Below, piece by piece: positions 21,372 to 30,651 of a stretch of DNA of 64,000 bases. The position numbers were made by a program, and so were the translations under genes. The notes beneath the pieces were generated by a model. That model was not told the DNA's origin. It searched no databases and saw only the letters and a program-made list of their open reading frames with translations. The stretch is taken from positions 2,666,001-2,730,000 of the forward strand of contig NZ_CP046453.1 in the NCBI RefSeq assembly GCF_009734405.1, read 5' to 3'. Source of the stretch: Corynebacterium comes. Its GTDB lineage: Bacteria > Actinomycetota > Actinomycetes > Mycobacteriales > Mycobacteriaceae. Position 1 is the first letter of the stretch, and every line of letters starts with the position of its first letter.

Positions 21372-21720
21372 TGTGGAGAAGACCGTTCCCAGGCTAAGAA
21401 ATGATGTCAGTCACCCTAGTTATCCACAGGGCCTGTGGACAAGTCAAGGTAAACGGCAGAGTTTATCCCCACTGAACGCCCACGACTGTGGACAACCTGT
21501 GGACAACCTTCCGTCATGACAGCGGGAATTCTCCGATTCATGCAGGTCAACTAAAGTTTATGCCCTTGTGGACAACTGCCCGCCAACGGTGCATAACCCC
21601 TCCGACCAGTATGTTTGACAGCCGCCAAGATGCCAGGTAGCCCCAAACCCCGGGGTAAGCGGCGGGAACCACACGGTTACCGACAGGTTAAATGCAACAG
21701 GTTCTCCACAATTGTCCACA
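21372..21720. promoter_or_regulatory. Cluster of DnaA boxes between dnaB and rplI
   Basis: Within 349 bp there are six perfect 9-mers of the TTWTCCACA type: TTATCCACA at 21420-21428, and TTGTCCACA (either strand) at 21434-21442, 21487-21495, 21498-21506, 21567-21575 and 21712-21720. Two copies with one mismatch (TTCTCCACA) lie at 21372-21380 and 21702-21710. Boxes 21487-21506 are spaced 11 bp apart in tandem. No dnaA or dnaN gene is nearby. It probably regulates dnaB by DnaA, titrates DnaA, or marks an origin-like site. Confidence 0.85.
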
Positions 21721-21727
21721 GGTGACA

Positions 21728-21774
21728 GAAAAAACCGACAGCCCCGCGGATCACGAATCCGCAGGGCTGTCGGT
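21728..21774 (-). terminator. Rho-independent terminator of the rpsF-ssb-rplI operon
   Basis: The stem ACCGACAGCCC plus GCGGAT pairs with 21757-21774 (one mismatch) around a CACGA loop. On the minus strand it is followed by six T residues (21729-21734). It sits 64 bp after the rplI stop. Confidence 0.93.
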
Positions 21775-21837
21775 GTGCTGTTGTCGTTGGGTCGGCAATC
21801 CCGTTCACGCGGGATCCCGACCGTCGTCTGGCGCGAG

Positions 21838-22290
21838 TTACGCGGCGACGACCTCGAAGTTGATCTTGCCGGTGACCTCGGCGTGGAGCTGAACGATAAC
21901 CTGGTAGTTACCGGTCTTCTTCACGAGTCCCTTGGGCAGCTGAATGTTGCGCTTGTCCAGGGTCGGGCCGCCGGCCTTCTTCACTGCGTCAGCAATGTCG
22001 TCGGCCTTCACGGAGCCGAAGAGCTTGCCGGAGTCAGAAGTGCGGACCTGCACGGTCACGCCGGACAGCTGCTCGAGCTGCTGGCGAACCTCGCGGGCAT
22101 GGTCGAGGTCGCGGATACCGCGGGCCTCCTGGGCACGCTGAATGCCCTCGATCTGCTTCTCAGCACCACGGGTGGCCACAATGGCCATACCGCGGGGAAG
22201 CAGGTAGTTGCGTCCGTAGCCGTTCTTAACCTCGACGATGTCGCCTGCGACTCCGAGGTTGTCAACGGCAGCGGTGAGGATCAGCTTCAT
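21838..22290 (-). CDS. rplI: 50S ribosomal protein L9
   Basis: 150 aa, normal length. The N-terminal RNA-binding domain begins [20 protein letters not shown] and has [18 protein letters not shown] long connecting helix ([20 protein letters not shown]) leads to the C-terminal domain containing [17 protein letters not shown]9 binds 23S rRNA at the base of the L1 stalk. It is last in the minus-strand operon after ssb, with its terminator just downstream. The rpsR gene found here in mycobacteria is absent. Confidence 0.97.
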   Translation of the reverse strand: MKLILTAAVDNLGVAGDIVEVKNGYGRNYLLPRGMAIVATRGAEKQIEGIQRAQEARGIRDLDHAREVRQQLEQLSGVTVQVRTSDSGKLFGSVKADDIADAVKKAGGPTLDKRNIQLPKGLVKKTGNYQVIVQLHAEVTGKINFEVVAA

Positions 22291-22387
22291 GATCCCTGCC
22301 TTTCGTTGTGTGTCCCTGGCCGGCGCTGCATGCGTTGAGCATGTGTGCTGTCAGGAAGAGTCAGTTGAGATGGGTTGATCTGCTCAA

Positions 22388-23014
22388 TCAGAACGGAGGC
22401 TCGTCGCCGGTCCCACCGCCGAAACCACCGGCCGGCGGAGCGGAGCCCCACGGGTCGTTGGCCGGCATCTGGTTGGACTGGCCACCCTGCTGACCGCCGA
22501 AGCCACCCTGCTGTCGCTGGGGCTGCTGCGGCGGAGCCTGGTTACCCTGCTGACCGCCGAAACCGCCCTGCATCTGCTGGGGCGGGGACTGAGGCTGCTG
22601 AGGCTGACCGCCACCGAAGTTGCCGCCGCCAGAACCGCCACCCTCACGAGGGTTGCGGTTGATCTGTGCGGATGCGAACTTCAGGGACGGGCCGACCTCT
22701 TCGACCTCAACCTCATACACCGTGCGCTGTTCGCCCTCTTTGGTCTGATAGCTTCGCTGCTTCAGATATCCGTTGACGATCACGCGCATTCCCTTGGAAA
22801 GGGACTCGGCGACATTTTCGGCGGCCTGGCGCCACACGTTGCAGGTCAGGAAGAGTGCTTCGCCGTCTTCCCACTGCCCGGTGTCGCGGTTCTTGACACG
22901 GGGAGTGGAGGCGATGCGGAAGTTGGCCACCGCTGCACCCGAAGGGGTGAAGCGGAGTTCGGGATCAGCAACAACGTTGCCGATAACGGTGATCGGGGTA
23001 TCTCCAATTGCCAT
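22388..23014 (-). CDS. ssb: Single-stranded DNA-binding protein
   Basis: 208 aa. Residues about 1-115 are the OB fold ([48 protein letters not shown]). A flexible Gly/Gln/Pro-rich linker (GGFGGQQG repeats) follows, ending in the acidic tip DEPPF that recruits repair and replication partners. It forms tetramers on ssDNA. It is cotranscribed with rpsF upstream (86 bp gap) and rplI downstream (97 bp gap). Confidence 0.96.
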   Translation of the reverse strand: MAIGDTPITVIGNVVADPELRFTPSGAAVANFRIASTPRVKNRDTGQWEDGEALFLTCNVWRQAAENVAESLSKGMRVIVNGYLKQRSYQTKEGEQRTVYEVEVEEVGPSLKFASAQINRNPREGGGSGGGNFGGGQPQQPQSPPQQMQGGFGGQQGNQAPPQQPQRQQGGFGGQQGGQSNQMPANDPWGSAPPAGGFGGGTGDEPPF

Positions 23015-23100
23015 ATTGTTCAGCCTTCCTGCTTCGCGTGGGATGCTCGGCGACGTGCCTGCCTGGTGACGAGCGTGTGCTCGTCTCCCAGTATCCGTTC

Positions 23101-23388
23101 TTAAGCGTCGGTGCGCAGGACCTTGGTGCGCAGGACAGAGTCGTTCAGGTTAAGAACGCGGTCAACCTCGAGCACAGTCGCAGACTCGCACTCCAGGTTG
23201 ACGACGGCGTAAACGCCCTCTTCCTTCTTGTTGATCGGGTACGCAAGACGACGCTTGCCCCACACATCAACCTTCTCGACCTTGCCATTGTCCTTACGGA
23301 CAATTTCAAGGTACTTATCCAGGGACGGGGCAACGGTGCGCTCATCCTGGGAAGGATCCAGAATGATCATGATTTCGTAGTGACGCAC
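23101..23388 (-). CDS. rpsF: 30S ribosomal protein S6
   Basis: 95 aa, with the ferredoxin-like S6 fold: [40 protein letters not shown] and [21 protein letters not shown]6 sits on the 30S platform; its usual partner gene rpsR is missing from this locus. It is the first gene of the rpsF-ssb-rplI operon. Confidence 0.97.
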   Translation of the reverse strand: MRHYEIMIILDPSQDERTVAPSLDKYLEIVRKDNGKVEKVDVWGKRRLAYPINKKEEGVYAVVNLECESATVLEVDRVLNLNDSVLRTKVLRTDA

Positions 23389-23524
23389 GACCTCATCACC
23401 TCCTACGGTCTAGTAATTTGGTTCGGCCACACCCATTGTGGGCGTGACAGGAGGGTCTGTTGCGTCAAGCAACCCTCGCAGCCTACCGCAATTGTGCTGA
23501 TATACGTTAATCGCTTTTCGACGG

Positions 23525-23722
23525 TCAGCGGGTGACATCGCCGGGCATCGTCGCGAAGAAGACCGCGAGGAATACCGGAATGACGGTGACGAAGATGAAG
23601 GCCGCGAGACCGAAGCCGACGGACCACACGGGGGGCTTCTTCTTCATGAAGGTGTAGAAGGCTGCGGCGATGCACAGGAAGCCGATGACGATGGAGATGA
23701 TGCCGATGATGGTCGTGATCAT
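23525..23722 (-). CDS. Small two-TM membrane protein (65 aa)
   Basis: The ATG at 23720-23722 lies seven bases after the stop of the upstream glycosyltransferase gene, so translation is probably coupled. Two hydrophobic helices (TTIIGIISIVIGFLCIAAAF and GFGLAAFIFVTVIPVFLAVF) flank a short KKKPP loop. No domain is recognisable. Its place between ponA/GT-C and rpsF suggests an envelope role, but that is inference. Neighbouring species should show it if it is real. Confidence 0.7.
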   Translation of the reverse strand: MITTIIGIISIVIGFLCIAAAFYTFMKKKPPVWSVGFGLAAFIFVTVIPVFLAVFFATMPGDVTR

Positions 23723-23729
23723 GCGTCCA

Positions 23730-25157
23730 TCATGGTCGACCCGGGGCGGGATCGGGTAACGCCAGTGGGTCCCTGCCCTGGTGGGCGGCTGCGACCTCAT
23801 CCACCTCGTGGCCCAGCATCTGGCGGACGACGAGCACCGTCATCGTCACGAGGATGACCAGGCGGGCGATCAGGACGGCGTCGAGAAGCTCGGCGGGGAT
23901 ACCGTTGTCATCGGTTCCGAGCATGTGCCACATGAGAATCGGCCACACCAGGGCGTCGACGAACATCCAGGTGAGCAGGAGCCGCCATCGGGGCAGCGCC
24001 AGCACGGCGGGGACGATCAGCCACAGCGAGTACTGCGGGGACCACACCTTGTTGAAGAGCAGGAAGGCCACGATGATGAGGAAGAACAGTTCGGCGACAC
24101 GGGGGCGTCGGGAGGCACGCAGCCCCAGGACCGCAATGGCCAGGCAGGCAGCGGCGAACAGCGCGAAGGAGACGGTGTTGAGGACCGGCACCGGCAGATC
24201 GGGCAGGAAAGTGTTGCGGGAGATGATCGCGTAGATCGTGGTCCACTCGAAGCCACGTTCACTGTTGAGTCGGAGGAACTCGCTCCACGCCACCGGATAC
24301 ATGACCATCACGGGCACATTGACTGCCAGCCAGGTCAACGCGGAGGTGACGAGCATGGTCAGAAAAGGAACCGGTCGACGATCCCGGACGGCGAGCACGA
24401 GGTAGGCGCCCAGGAGATAGAGCGGCCACAACTTGAACGCGGTACCCAGGCCGATGAGCACGCCCGCCAGACCCGGCCGGCCGCGGCTGACGGCGTGGAG
24501 CGCGCCGACCACGAACATGACCGACGGGATGTCCCAGTTGGTGAATGCGTGGACGATGACCAGCGGAGAGGCTGCGACGAGAACGGTGTCCCAGATGCGG
24601 TTGCCCGCGAGCTCGGCCACGAGCCGGATGGTGAACACCCACATACCCGACATCGCCAGAGCAGTGAGGGCGAAGTACCAGGAGGCCGCCGGGATGATCA
24701 GCGGAGTCAGCTCGACCAGCGGGTACGTCAGACGTGACAGTCCCGCCATGAACCACTGGAACACACCCGCCAGTACCGGGTACTCGAGGTAGCGAGTGAG
24801 GTCACCCTCCACCCAGGAGAAGGCGTAGGGGAAGCCACCCCTGTCCAGGCCACGACCGGCGTAGAGCGGGGTGATGTCGTTGTAGCAGGCGGCGACGTAA
24901 TGACGGTTCCCGGACCAGTCCAACGAGATGAGGCCGTCCTCGCCGCGTGTCCCCTCGAGGCAGCGGGCCTTGGACAGGAAGCCGAAGGACAGGAAGACCA
25001 GGGCCACCGAAACGATCACCCGCAACGGAGTCCACCATCGCTGACGTCCCACCGCGGCGAACCGTCCGACAGGGCCACCGAGGAAGGAGATGACTCCGGC
25101 GGCGACCGGTTCGGTTGCCGCCGGGGAGATCCGCTCAGGGAGGTGACTGGTCTGCAT
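23730..25157 (-). CDS. GT-C type integral membrane glycosyltransferase
   Basis: A 475-aa protein with roughly ten membrane helices. The first extracytoplasmic loop holds LDWSGNRHYVAACYNDITPL and the later segment TAFKLWPLYLLGAYL, as in the GT87/DUF2029 family of polyprenyl-phosphate-dependent mannosyl- or arabinosyltransferases. The orthologous position in M. tuberculosis is Rv0051, next to ponA1. It starts 14 bp after the PBP stop, so envelope assembly with PonA is likely. Donor and acceptor are not known. Confidence 0.78.
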   Translation of the reverse strand: MQTSHLPERISPAATEPVAAGVISFLGGPVGRFAAVGRQRWWTPLRVIVSVALVFLSFGFLSKARCLEGTRGEDGLISLDWSGNRHYVAACYNDITPLYAGRGLDRGGFPYAFSWVEGDLTRYLEYPVLAGVFQWFMAGLSRLTYPLVELTPLIIPAASWYFALTALAMSGMWVFTIRLVAELAGNRIWDTVLVAASPLVIVHAFTNWDIPSVMFVVGALHAVSRGRPGLAGVLIGLGTAFKLWPLYLLGAYLVLAVRDRRPVPFLTMLVTSALTWLAVNVPVMVMYPVAWSEFLRLNSERGFEWTTIYAIISRNTFLPDLPVPVLNTVSFALFAAACLAIAVLGLRASRRPRVAELFFLIIVAFLLFNKVWSPQYSLWLIVPAVLALPRWRLLLTWMFVDALVWPILMWHMLGTDDNGIPAELLDAVLIARLVILVTMTVLVVRQMLGHEVDEVAAAHQGRDPLALPDPAPGRP

Positions 25158-25171
25158 CTGCCCGCCTTCAG

Positions 25172-27391
25172 CTAGTTGGGCAGTTCGAGGGTCAGACCCG
25201 GGAGGATCTCGATTTCGCCCCCGGTGGGTGCCGGGACCTGCGGGGCCGGGATGGACTCGGCGGGCGGCGGCGACTCGACGAGCGGGGCCTCCTCAACCTC
25301 CGGCTGGACCGGGGCTGGCGCCGGTGCCGGTGCGGGGGCCGGCGCGGGAACCCGGGCCGGGGCGGGGGCCGGGGCAGGGGCCGGAACGTAGCGCAGGCCG
25401 TTGCCACCCGACGGGACCCCGGAACCGAAGGTGATGGGGGCCGGGGTGGTGAACTCGCGGATCTCCTTGTCCTGGTGGGCACCGTCCATGGCGGCCTTCC
25501 AGATTCGGGCCGGGGAGCCCGAGCCGAACATGTTGCCACCCCACTCGTTGAAGATCGCGGAGGTGTTGTCGGCGGTGCCGACCCATACGGCGGTGGACAG
25601 CTGCGGAGTGGTGCCCACCATCCAGGCGTCCTTGTTCAGGCCGGTGTCACCGAGCTGGGCGGTTCCGGTCTTGGCTGCGGAGGGGCGGCCGCCGGCGAGG
25701 GTGTTGCCGTTGGAGTATGCGGCGATCGGCTGCATCGCGTACAGGAGATTGTCGGCGACAACCTCGGCGATGCGACGCTCGCCCTCACCGGACTCGTGCT
25801 CGTAGAGCAGCTCGCCGTCACCGGTCTCGACGCGCTCGACGAAGTGGGTCTGGTGCCACACACCGCGGTTGGCCACTGTGGCCAGGGCGGTGGCCATGTC
25901 GAGGGGGCGAGACTGGTACTGGCCGAGAATGATCCCCTCGTAGGGCTGCGCACCGTTCTCCGTGAGGGTCTGCGGGACGCCCGGCAGAGACTCCGCGATG
26001 CCCAGGGCGTGGGCCATGTCCGCGGTGTCCTGGGTGGTGTTGTTCAGGTCATCCTGGAGGCGGATGAAGCTGGTGTTGTAGGAGTTCTTCAGTGCCTCGG
26101 AGAGCGTGGTGTAGCCGGCGCTTCCGCCGTCCCAGTTGTTCACCACGATGTTGCCGGGCAGGGTCACGGGGGAGGAATCATAGGCCGCGGTCAGCGGGAT
26201 GCCCTGCTGGAGGGCGGCGGCCAGACCGAAGATCTTGAAGGTGGAGCCGGTCTGGAGTGCGGCGTTGCCGTAGTCCCAGCCGGCGGCGTCCTCGCCGCCG
26301 TAATAGGCGCGGACGGCGCCGGTGCCCGGCTCGACGGAGACGGCGGCCGCGGCGGCATCGTCCTGCAACTGGGCGAGGTTGGTCTGCACGGCGTCGACGG
26401 TGGCGGCCTGGGCCGTCGGGTCGATGGTGGTGGTGATCCGCAGACCCCGGGTGGTCACCTCCTGCTCGGTGATGCCGATGGTCTTCAACTCGTTGATCAC
26501 GTGGTTCTTGATCATGCCGTTGGTGCCGGTGGCCTCGGTGTAGGCGGAGTACTCGGCCGGGTCACGGGTCTCGGGGTAGACCATGCCGGTGCGATCCTGT
26601 GCGGCGAGGACCTCCATGTCGACCAGCCCGTCGAGGACGTAGTTCCAGCGGGTTTCGGCGCCCTGCGGGTTGGCCCACGGATCCAGCTGGCTGGGCAGCT
26701 GGATGGTGGCGGCAAGCATCGCGCTCTGTTCGACGTTCAGATCCGTGACCGGCTTGTTGAAGTACGCATGCGAGGCGGCCTCCACGCCGTAGGCGTTACG
26801 GCCCAGATAGACGGTGTTGAGGTAGGCGGAGAGGATCTCCTCCTTGGACCACTGGTTGGTCATCTTCACGGAGTAGACCAGCTCGCGCGCCTTGCGCACG
26901 TAGGAGTGATCGTCGCCGACGAGGGCGTTCTTCACGTACTGCTGGGTGATCGTCGAACCGCCGCCGGCGGAGGTGTTTCCGGTGACCTGACCGAGCACGG
27001 CGCGGCCGAAGCCGGTGAAGGAGAAGCCCTGGTTGGTCCAGAACTCCCGGTCCTCAGCGGCGAGCACGGCATTCTGCAGCGACTCCGGCACTTCCTCCAG
27101 TGACACCTGCCGACGGTTGCCCTCCGGCGGGACGACGCGGGCGAGCTCGGTGGACGAGTCCGACGCATAGATGGAGGACACCTGCGCGGAGGTCAACTCC
27201 CCCGGTTCCGGGACGTCGACCGTGGAGTACGCCACCAGGAACACGCCCAGGGGGATGAGGATCAGCGCGAGCAGGCCGCCGAGTACGGCGAGCAGAACCG
27301 GCCGCTGCCTGATGTCCCGCTTCCCGTTCCCGTCCGACGCGCGCCCAGCCCGCGTCGATCCGCGTTGTGAGTTGTTCTTCTTCTCAGTCAA
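25172..27391 (-). CDS. ponA: Class A penicillin-binding protein (transglycosylase/transpeptidase)
   Basis: 739 aa: a cytoplasmic basic tail, one membrane helix (about 31-55), then a GT51 glycosyltransferase with catalytic E113 in AAEDREFW and GGSTITQQYVKN, and a transpeptidase with S383 in GSTFK, the SYN motif at 437-439 and KTGT at 574-577. It polymerises and cross-links peptidoglycan outside the membrane. The C-terminal 90 residues are Pro/Ala repeats, as in other actinobacterial PonA proteins. It heads the block with the GT-C enzyme and matches the ponA1 locus of mycobacteria. Confidence 0.95.
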   Translation of the reverse strand: MTEKKNNSQRGSTRAGRASDGNGKRDIRQRPVLLAVLGGLLALILIPLGVFLVAYSTVDVPEPGELTSAQVSSIYASDSSTELARVVPPEGNRRQVSLEEVPESLQNAVLAAEDREFWTNQGFSFTGFGRAVLGQVTGNTSAGGGSTITQQYVKNALVGDDHSYVRKARELVYSVKMTNQWSKEEILSAYLNTVYLGRNAYGVEAASHAYFNKPVTDLNVEQSAMLAATIQLPSQLDPWANPQGAETRWNYVLDGLVDMEVLAAQDRTGMVYPETRDPAEYSAYTEATGTNGMIKNHVINELKTIGITEQEVTTRGLRITTTIDPTAQAATVDAVQTNLAQLQDDAAAAAVSVEPGTGAVRAYYGGEDAAGWDYGNAALQTGSTFKIFGLAAALQQGIPLTAAYDSSPVTLPGNIVVNNWDGGSAGYTTLSEALKNSYNTSFIRLQDDLNNTTQDTADMAHALGIAESLPGVPQTLTENGAQPYEGIILGQYQSRPLDMATALATVANRGVWHQTHFVERVETGDGELLYEHESGEGERRIAEVVADNLLYAMQPIAAYSNGNTLAGGRPSAAKTGTAQLGDTGLNKDAWMVGTTPQLSTAVWVGTADNTSAIFNEWGGNMFGSGSPARIWKAAMDGAHQDKEIREFTTPAPITFGSGVPSGGNGLRYVPAPAPAPAPARVPAPAPAPAPAPAPVQPEVEEAPLVESPPPAESIPAPQVPAPTGGEIEILPGLTLELPN

Positions 27392-27498
27392 GTGCTGTCC
27401 CCGTTGTGATCACTGATGACGGTTGTTACACCCGTGAACACTACTGCGCCGGACGCATGTTAGGGAAACATCTCAGCCATGAATTGGCGCACGTCACG

Positions 27499-27873
27499 TC
27501 AGGCGGCTGTTGCGGTGACCGCCGTGAGGAGGTGGTTCCACCGGCACGCGGGACAGACCTCCACGATATGGACCGTCATCTCCCTGCCCGTGGCGACGAT
27601 CGCGGCGATCTCCTCGTCGCTACGCGCCGTGCCGGACATGCGGCCGAGCTGCTCCCCGTGGATCCACTGCACGATGCGCAGGTCATCGGAGCCGCACACG
27701 GGGCACGGGTGATCGGCGGGCACGCCGTGGTAGGTGGCGGCGGTGACAAGCAGGAAGTCTGCGTCACACACCTCATCGCGGGAAACCTCACCGGCCCGCC
27801 AGCGACGAAGGAGTTCCTGTCGGGCGAATCGGTGGGAGATCTCGTTGCGGTAGACGACGTTTCCGGCAGGCAC
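27499..27873 (-). CDS. DUF5318 family protein
   Basis: A 124-aa cytoplasmic protein, conserved upstream of ponA in Corynebacterium and Mycobacterium (Rv0049 position). Two Cys pairs, CPVC (about 57-60) and CPAC (about 108-111), look like a zinc ribbon. The start MPAGNVVYRNEISHRFARQE is conserved in type. It precedes ponA by 107 bp on the same strand. The function is unknown; a regulatory role in envelope synthesis is only suggested by linkage. Confidence 0.8.
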   Translation of the reverse strand: MPAGNVVYRNEISHRFARQELLRRWRAGEVSRDEVCDADFLLVTAATYHGVPADHPCPVCGSDDLRIVQWIHGEQLGRMSGTARSDEEIAAIVATGREMTVHIVEVCPACRWNHLLTAVTATAA

Positions 27874-28042
27874 ACGGCCAGTCTACCGACGAGGCCCCAT
27901 CAGGCTTCTTGATCGATCCCGCCCGCGCCCGATCACATGTTCGCAGAAGGGACCGCTTACGATGGATCCTTGAACACGGGGATTGCAGGCCACCCTCTTC
28001 GACCCTCTTAGACCTGGCCTGCCTCAAGGAGTGAACGAATAA

Positions 28043-29134
28043 ATGAGCAAGGTTCGCGTGGCGATTGTCGGCGTCGGTAACTGTGCCGCATCGCTGGTCC
28101 AGGGCGTCGAGTTTTACAAGGACACCCCCGACGATAAAAAGGTACCGGGCCTGATGCACGTCAAGTTCGGCGACTACCACGTCAAGGACGTGGAGTTCGT
28201 CGCGGCTTTCGACGTCGATGCAGCCAAGGTGGGCACTGATCTCGCCGACGCCATCGACGCGTCGATGAACTGCACCATCAAGATCGCCGACGTCCCGGCG
28301 ACCGGCCTCACCGTCCAGCGTGGTCCGACCCTGGACGGCCTGGGCAAGCACTACATGGAGACCATCGAGGAGTCGACCGAAGCGCCGGTCGACGTAGTGC
28401 AGGCGCTCCGCGACGCCGAGGTTGACGTCGTCGTCTCCTACCTCCCCGTCGGCTCGGAGCAGGCGGACAAGTTCTACGCACAGGCTGCCATCGACGCGGG
28501 CTGCGCCTTCGTCAACGCCCTGCCGGTGTTCATCGCCTCCGACCCGGTCTGGGCACAGAAGTTCATCGACGCCGGCCTGCCGATCGTCGGCGACGACATC
28601 AAGTCCCAGGTCGGTGCCACCATCACCCACCGCGTCATGGCGAAGCTCTTCGAGGACCGCGGCGTCCGCCTCGAGCGCACCATGCAGCTGAACGTGGGCG
28701 GCAACATGGACTTCAAGAACATGCTCGACCGTGATCGTCTGGAGTCCAAGAAGATCTCCAAGACCCAGGCCGTCACCTCGAACCTGCACGAGGGTCCGCT
28801 GGCCGGCAAGGTCTCAGACCGCAACGTCCACATCGGCCCCTCCGACTACGTCGAGTGGCTCGACGACCGCAAGTGGGCCTACGTCCGCCTCGAGGGCACC
28901 GCTTTCGGCGATGTGCCGCTGAACCTCGAGTACAAGCTCGAGGTGTGGGACTCCCCCAACTCCGCCGGCATCATCATCGACGCCGTCCGCGCAGCGAAGA
29001 TCGCCCTCGACCGCAAGATCGCGGGCCCGGTGCTCCCGGCCTCCGCCTACCTGATGAAGTCCCCGCCGGTCCAGATGGGCGACGATGATGCCCGGGCTCA
29101 GCTTGAGGCGTTCATCATCGGCGCCGGGGACTAA
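28043..29134 (+). CDS. ino1: Inositol-3-phosphate synthase
   Basis: 363 aa, the size of actinobacterial Ino1. It has a Rossmann start [20 protein letters not shown], catalytic-domain segments [20 protein letters not shown] and [13 protein letters not shown], and an NAD-dependent fold. It converts glucose-6-phosphate to myo-inositol-1-phosphate for phosphatidylinositol, mycothiol and lipoglycans. AAGGAG lies 11 bases before the ATG. The upstream gap (27874-28042) is where an inositol-responsive repressor (IpsA in C. glutamicum, recalled) would act. Confidence 0.96.
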   Translation: MSKVRVAIVGVGNCAASLVQGVEFYKDTPDDKKVPGLMHVKFGDYHVKDVEFVAAFDVDAAKVGTDLADAIDASMNCTIKIADVPATGLTVQRGPTLDGLGKHYMETIEESTEAPVDVVQALRDAEVDVVVSYLPVGSEQADKFYAQAAIDAGCAFVNALPVFIASDPVWAQKFIDAGLPIVGDDIKSQVGATITHRVMAKLFEDRGVRLERTMQLNVGGNMDFKNMLDRDRLESKKISKTQAVTSNLHEGPLAGKVSDRNVHIGPSDYVEWLDDRKWAYVRLEGTAFGDVPLNLEYKLEVWDSPNSAGIIIDAVRAAKIALDRKIAGPVLPASAYLMKSPPVQMGDDDARAQLEAFIIGAGD

Positions 29135-29169
29135 TTGGTTTGCCGGGGAAAGTGTCTAGGATCGAGTCC

Positions 29170-29631
29170 ATGACATCATCGACCCCGGCGGACATCGCCG
29201 CCCGGATCCGCCCGGCAATGACGAAGCTGTACGTCATGTACTTCCGCATTGCCGAGCAGTCCGACCTGACCGGCCCGCAGTTGTCGATCATGGCACGGCT
29301 CCAGGCGCAGGGTCCCTCGCGGATCAGTCAGATCGCCCGCGAAGAAGGCATCCGTATGCCCACCGCCTCCAACGCACTCCACCAGCTGGAGCAGCGGGAG
29401 CTGGTGGAGCGGATCCGTGATGAGCAGGACCGCCGCGGCGTGCGCGTGAAGATCACCCGGCTCGGCGAGAGCGAACTCGAGCGCGTCGGCGAGGAGCGCA
29501 CGAAGTACCTCGCCGAGATGATCGGCACTCTCGGTGAAGAAGATCTGGCCCGCGCCAGCGAGCTGGCGGACATCATCAACAAACTCGCCGACAGCTACGG
29601 TTCGGACCTGATTGACACGAACACCGGGTAA
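29170..29631 (+). CDS. malR: MarR-family regulator, MalR-like
   Basis: 153 aa from ATG 29170 (upstream ATG 29140 judged too long). The winged helix spans about 30-105: LTGPQLSIMARLQAQGPSRI, RMPTASNALHQLEQRELVER and the wing DEQDRRGVRVKITR. The gene lies 48 bp before a universal stress protein. I recall that C. glutamicum malR (cg3315), a regulator of envelope and stress genes and malic enzyme, has the same neighbour. The symbol rests on that synteny. Confidence 0.8.
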   Translation: MTSSTPADIAARIRPAMTKLYVMYFRIAEQSDLTGPQLSIMARLQAQGPSRISQIAREEGIRMPTASNALHQLEQRELVERIRDEQDRRGVRVKITRLGESELERVGEERTKYLAEMIGTLGEEDLARASELADIINKLADSYGSDLIDTNTG

Positions 29632-29679
29632 ACGGGAATAATAGGGCGCGTAAACACTTCCCGACCCTTCTCTCAAGGA

Positions 29680-30627
29680 ATGGCAACCCCCATTTACGCT
29701 GCCACTGAGGCACCCGCCCGCATCCTGGTCGCCTGGCGACCCGGTTCCCCAGGTACCGAGGCCATCGAACTCGCGGCCTGGCTCAGCCGCACCATTGACG
29801 TCCGGATCCGCGTCGTGTCCACCTTCCTCCGACCGTGGCCCTCATCCTCCCTCGGCCGTCTCGGCGGCAAATACCACAAGTGGTTCCAGAAGGAAGTGGA
29901 GGCCTGCGAGTCGGCGGTGAAGCGGGCGCTGGCCGACGCGGGCGTCGACAAGTCCTACTGGGACGAGCAGATCTCCGTCTTCCTCGACGGCCCTTCGGAG
30001 GCTGTGCTGATCAGCGAGGCGGCCGATGATTTCGACGCCCACCTGGTCATCCTCGGTTCCGGCGCCGCCGCCCCGAAGGGTCGTTTCCTCGCCGGCTCCA
30101 CCGCAGATGCCCTTCTGCACTCCTCCCCCAAACCGCTCGGCCTCGTCCCCCGAGCAGTCAAGCTGGCCAAGCGGGGGGTCAACCGTGTGAACTACGCCTT
30201 CCTCGAGAGTGACATCGACGAGAACGACCCCTCCCTCCACTTCGCCGCCCGCCTCGCCGACAGCTGGGGCGTGGACCTGCGCGTCCTCGCCTTCTCCCCC
30301 TCCGGCCTGGCGGACCAGCCCTTCCACGACAAGTTCGACTTCAGCCGCGAACTCATCGACGAATGGCGCGAACACTCCCTGGCCGTCCTCGACCGTTCTC
30401 ATGACGTCATCGCTGACCTCTACCCTGATCTGGCCGTCGAGTCGGAGATCGGCTCAGGCAAGGGGTGGTCCGGAGCGATCGACGCCCTGAAGTGGAGGAA
30501 GGGTGATCTGCTGATCCTGGGCTCCACCCCACCCGGCCCGCTGGAGCGGGTCTTCGTGGGCTCCACAGCCACTGATTTCCTCCGCCACGTCCAGGTCCCC
30601 GTCCTGATCCACCCGGCCCACCGTTAA
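29680..30627 (+). CDS. Universal stress protein with two Usp domains
   Basis: A 315-aa tandem UspA protein. Domain 1 starts RILVAWRPGSPGTEAIELAA and has a nucleotide loop GSGAAAPKGRFLAGSTADAL. Domain 2 ends LLILGSTPPGPLERVFVGST, the ATP-binding G-2x-G-9x-G(S/T) pattern of Usp proteins. The AAGGA just before the chosen ATG directly abuts it, which is unusually close, so the true start may differ slightly. It probably forms an operon with the MarR gene. Its role in stress survival is inferred from the family. Confidence 0.85.
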   Translation: MATPIYAATEAPARILVAWRPGSPGTEAIELAAWLSRTIDVRIRVVSTFLRPWPSSSLGRLGGKYHKWFQKEVEACESAVKRALADAGVDKSYWDEQISVFLDGPSEAVLISEAADDFDAHLVILGSGAAAPKGRFLAGSTADALLHSSPKPLGLVPRAVKLAKRGVNRVNYAFLESDIDENDPSLHFAARLADSWGVDLRVLAFSPSGLADQPFHDKFDFSRELIDEWREHSLAVLDRSHDVIADLYPDLAVESEIGSGKGWSGAIDALKWRKGDLLILGSTPPGPLERVFVGSTATDFLRHVQVPVLIHPAHR

Positions 30628-30651
30628 TGGCGCGCAGACTATGGTGGTGGC

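Noticed and set aside
21261..21837. Chromosomal origin oriC
   Set aside because: DnaA boxes are dense, but dnaA, dnaN and a clear AT-rich unwinding element are missing, so I report a DnaA-box cluster rather than oriC.
25115..27103. 662-aa open frame antisense to ponA
   Set aside because: Gly/Val/Ala-rich antisense artefact; ponA has all catalytic motifs on the minus strand.
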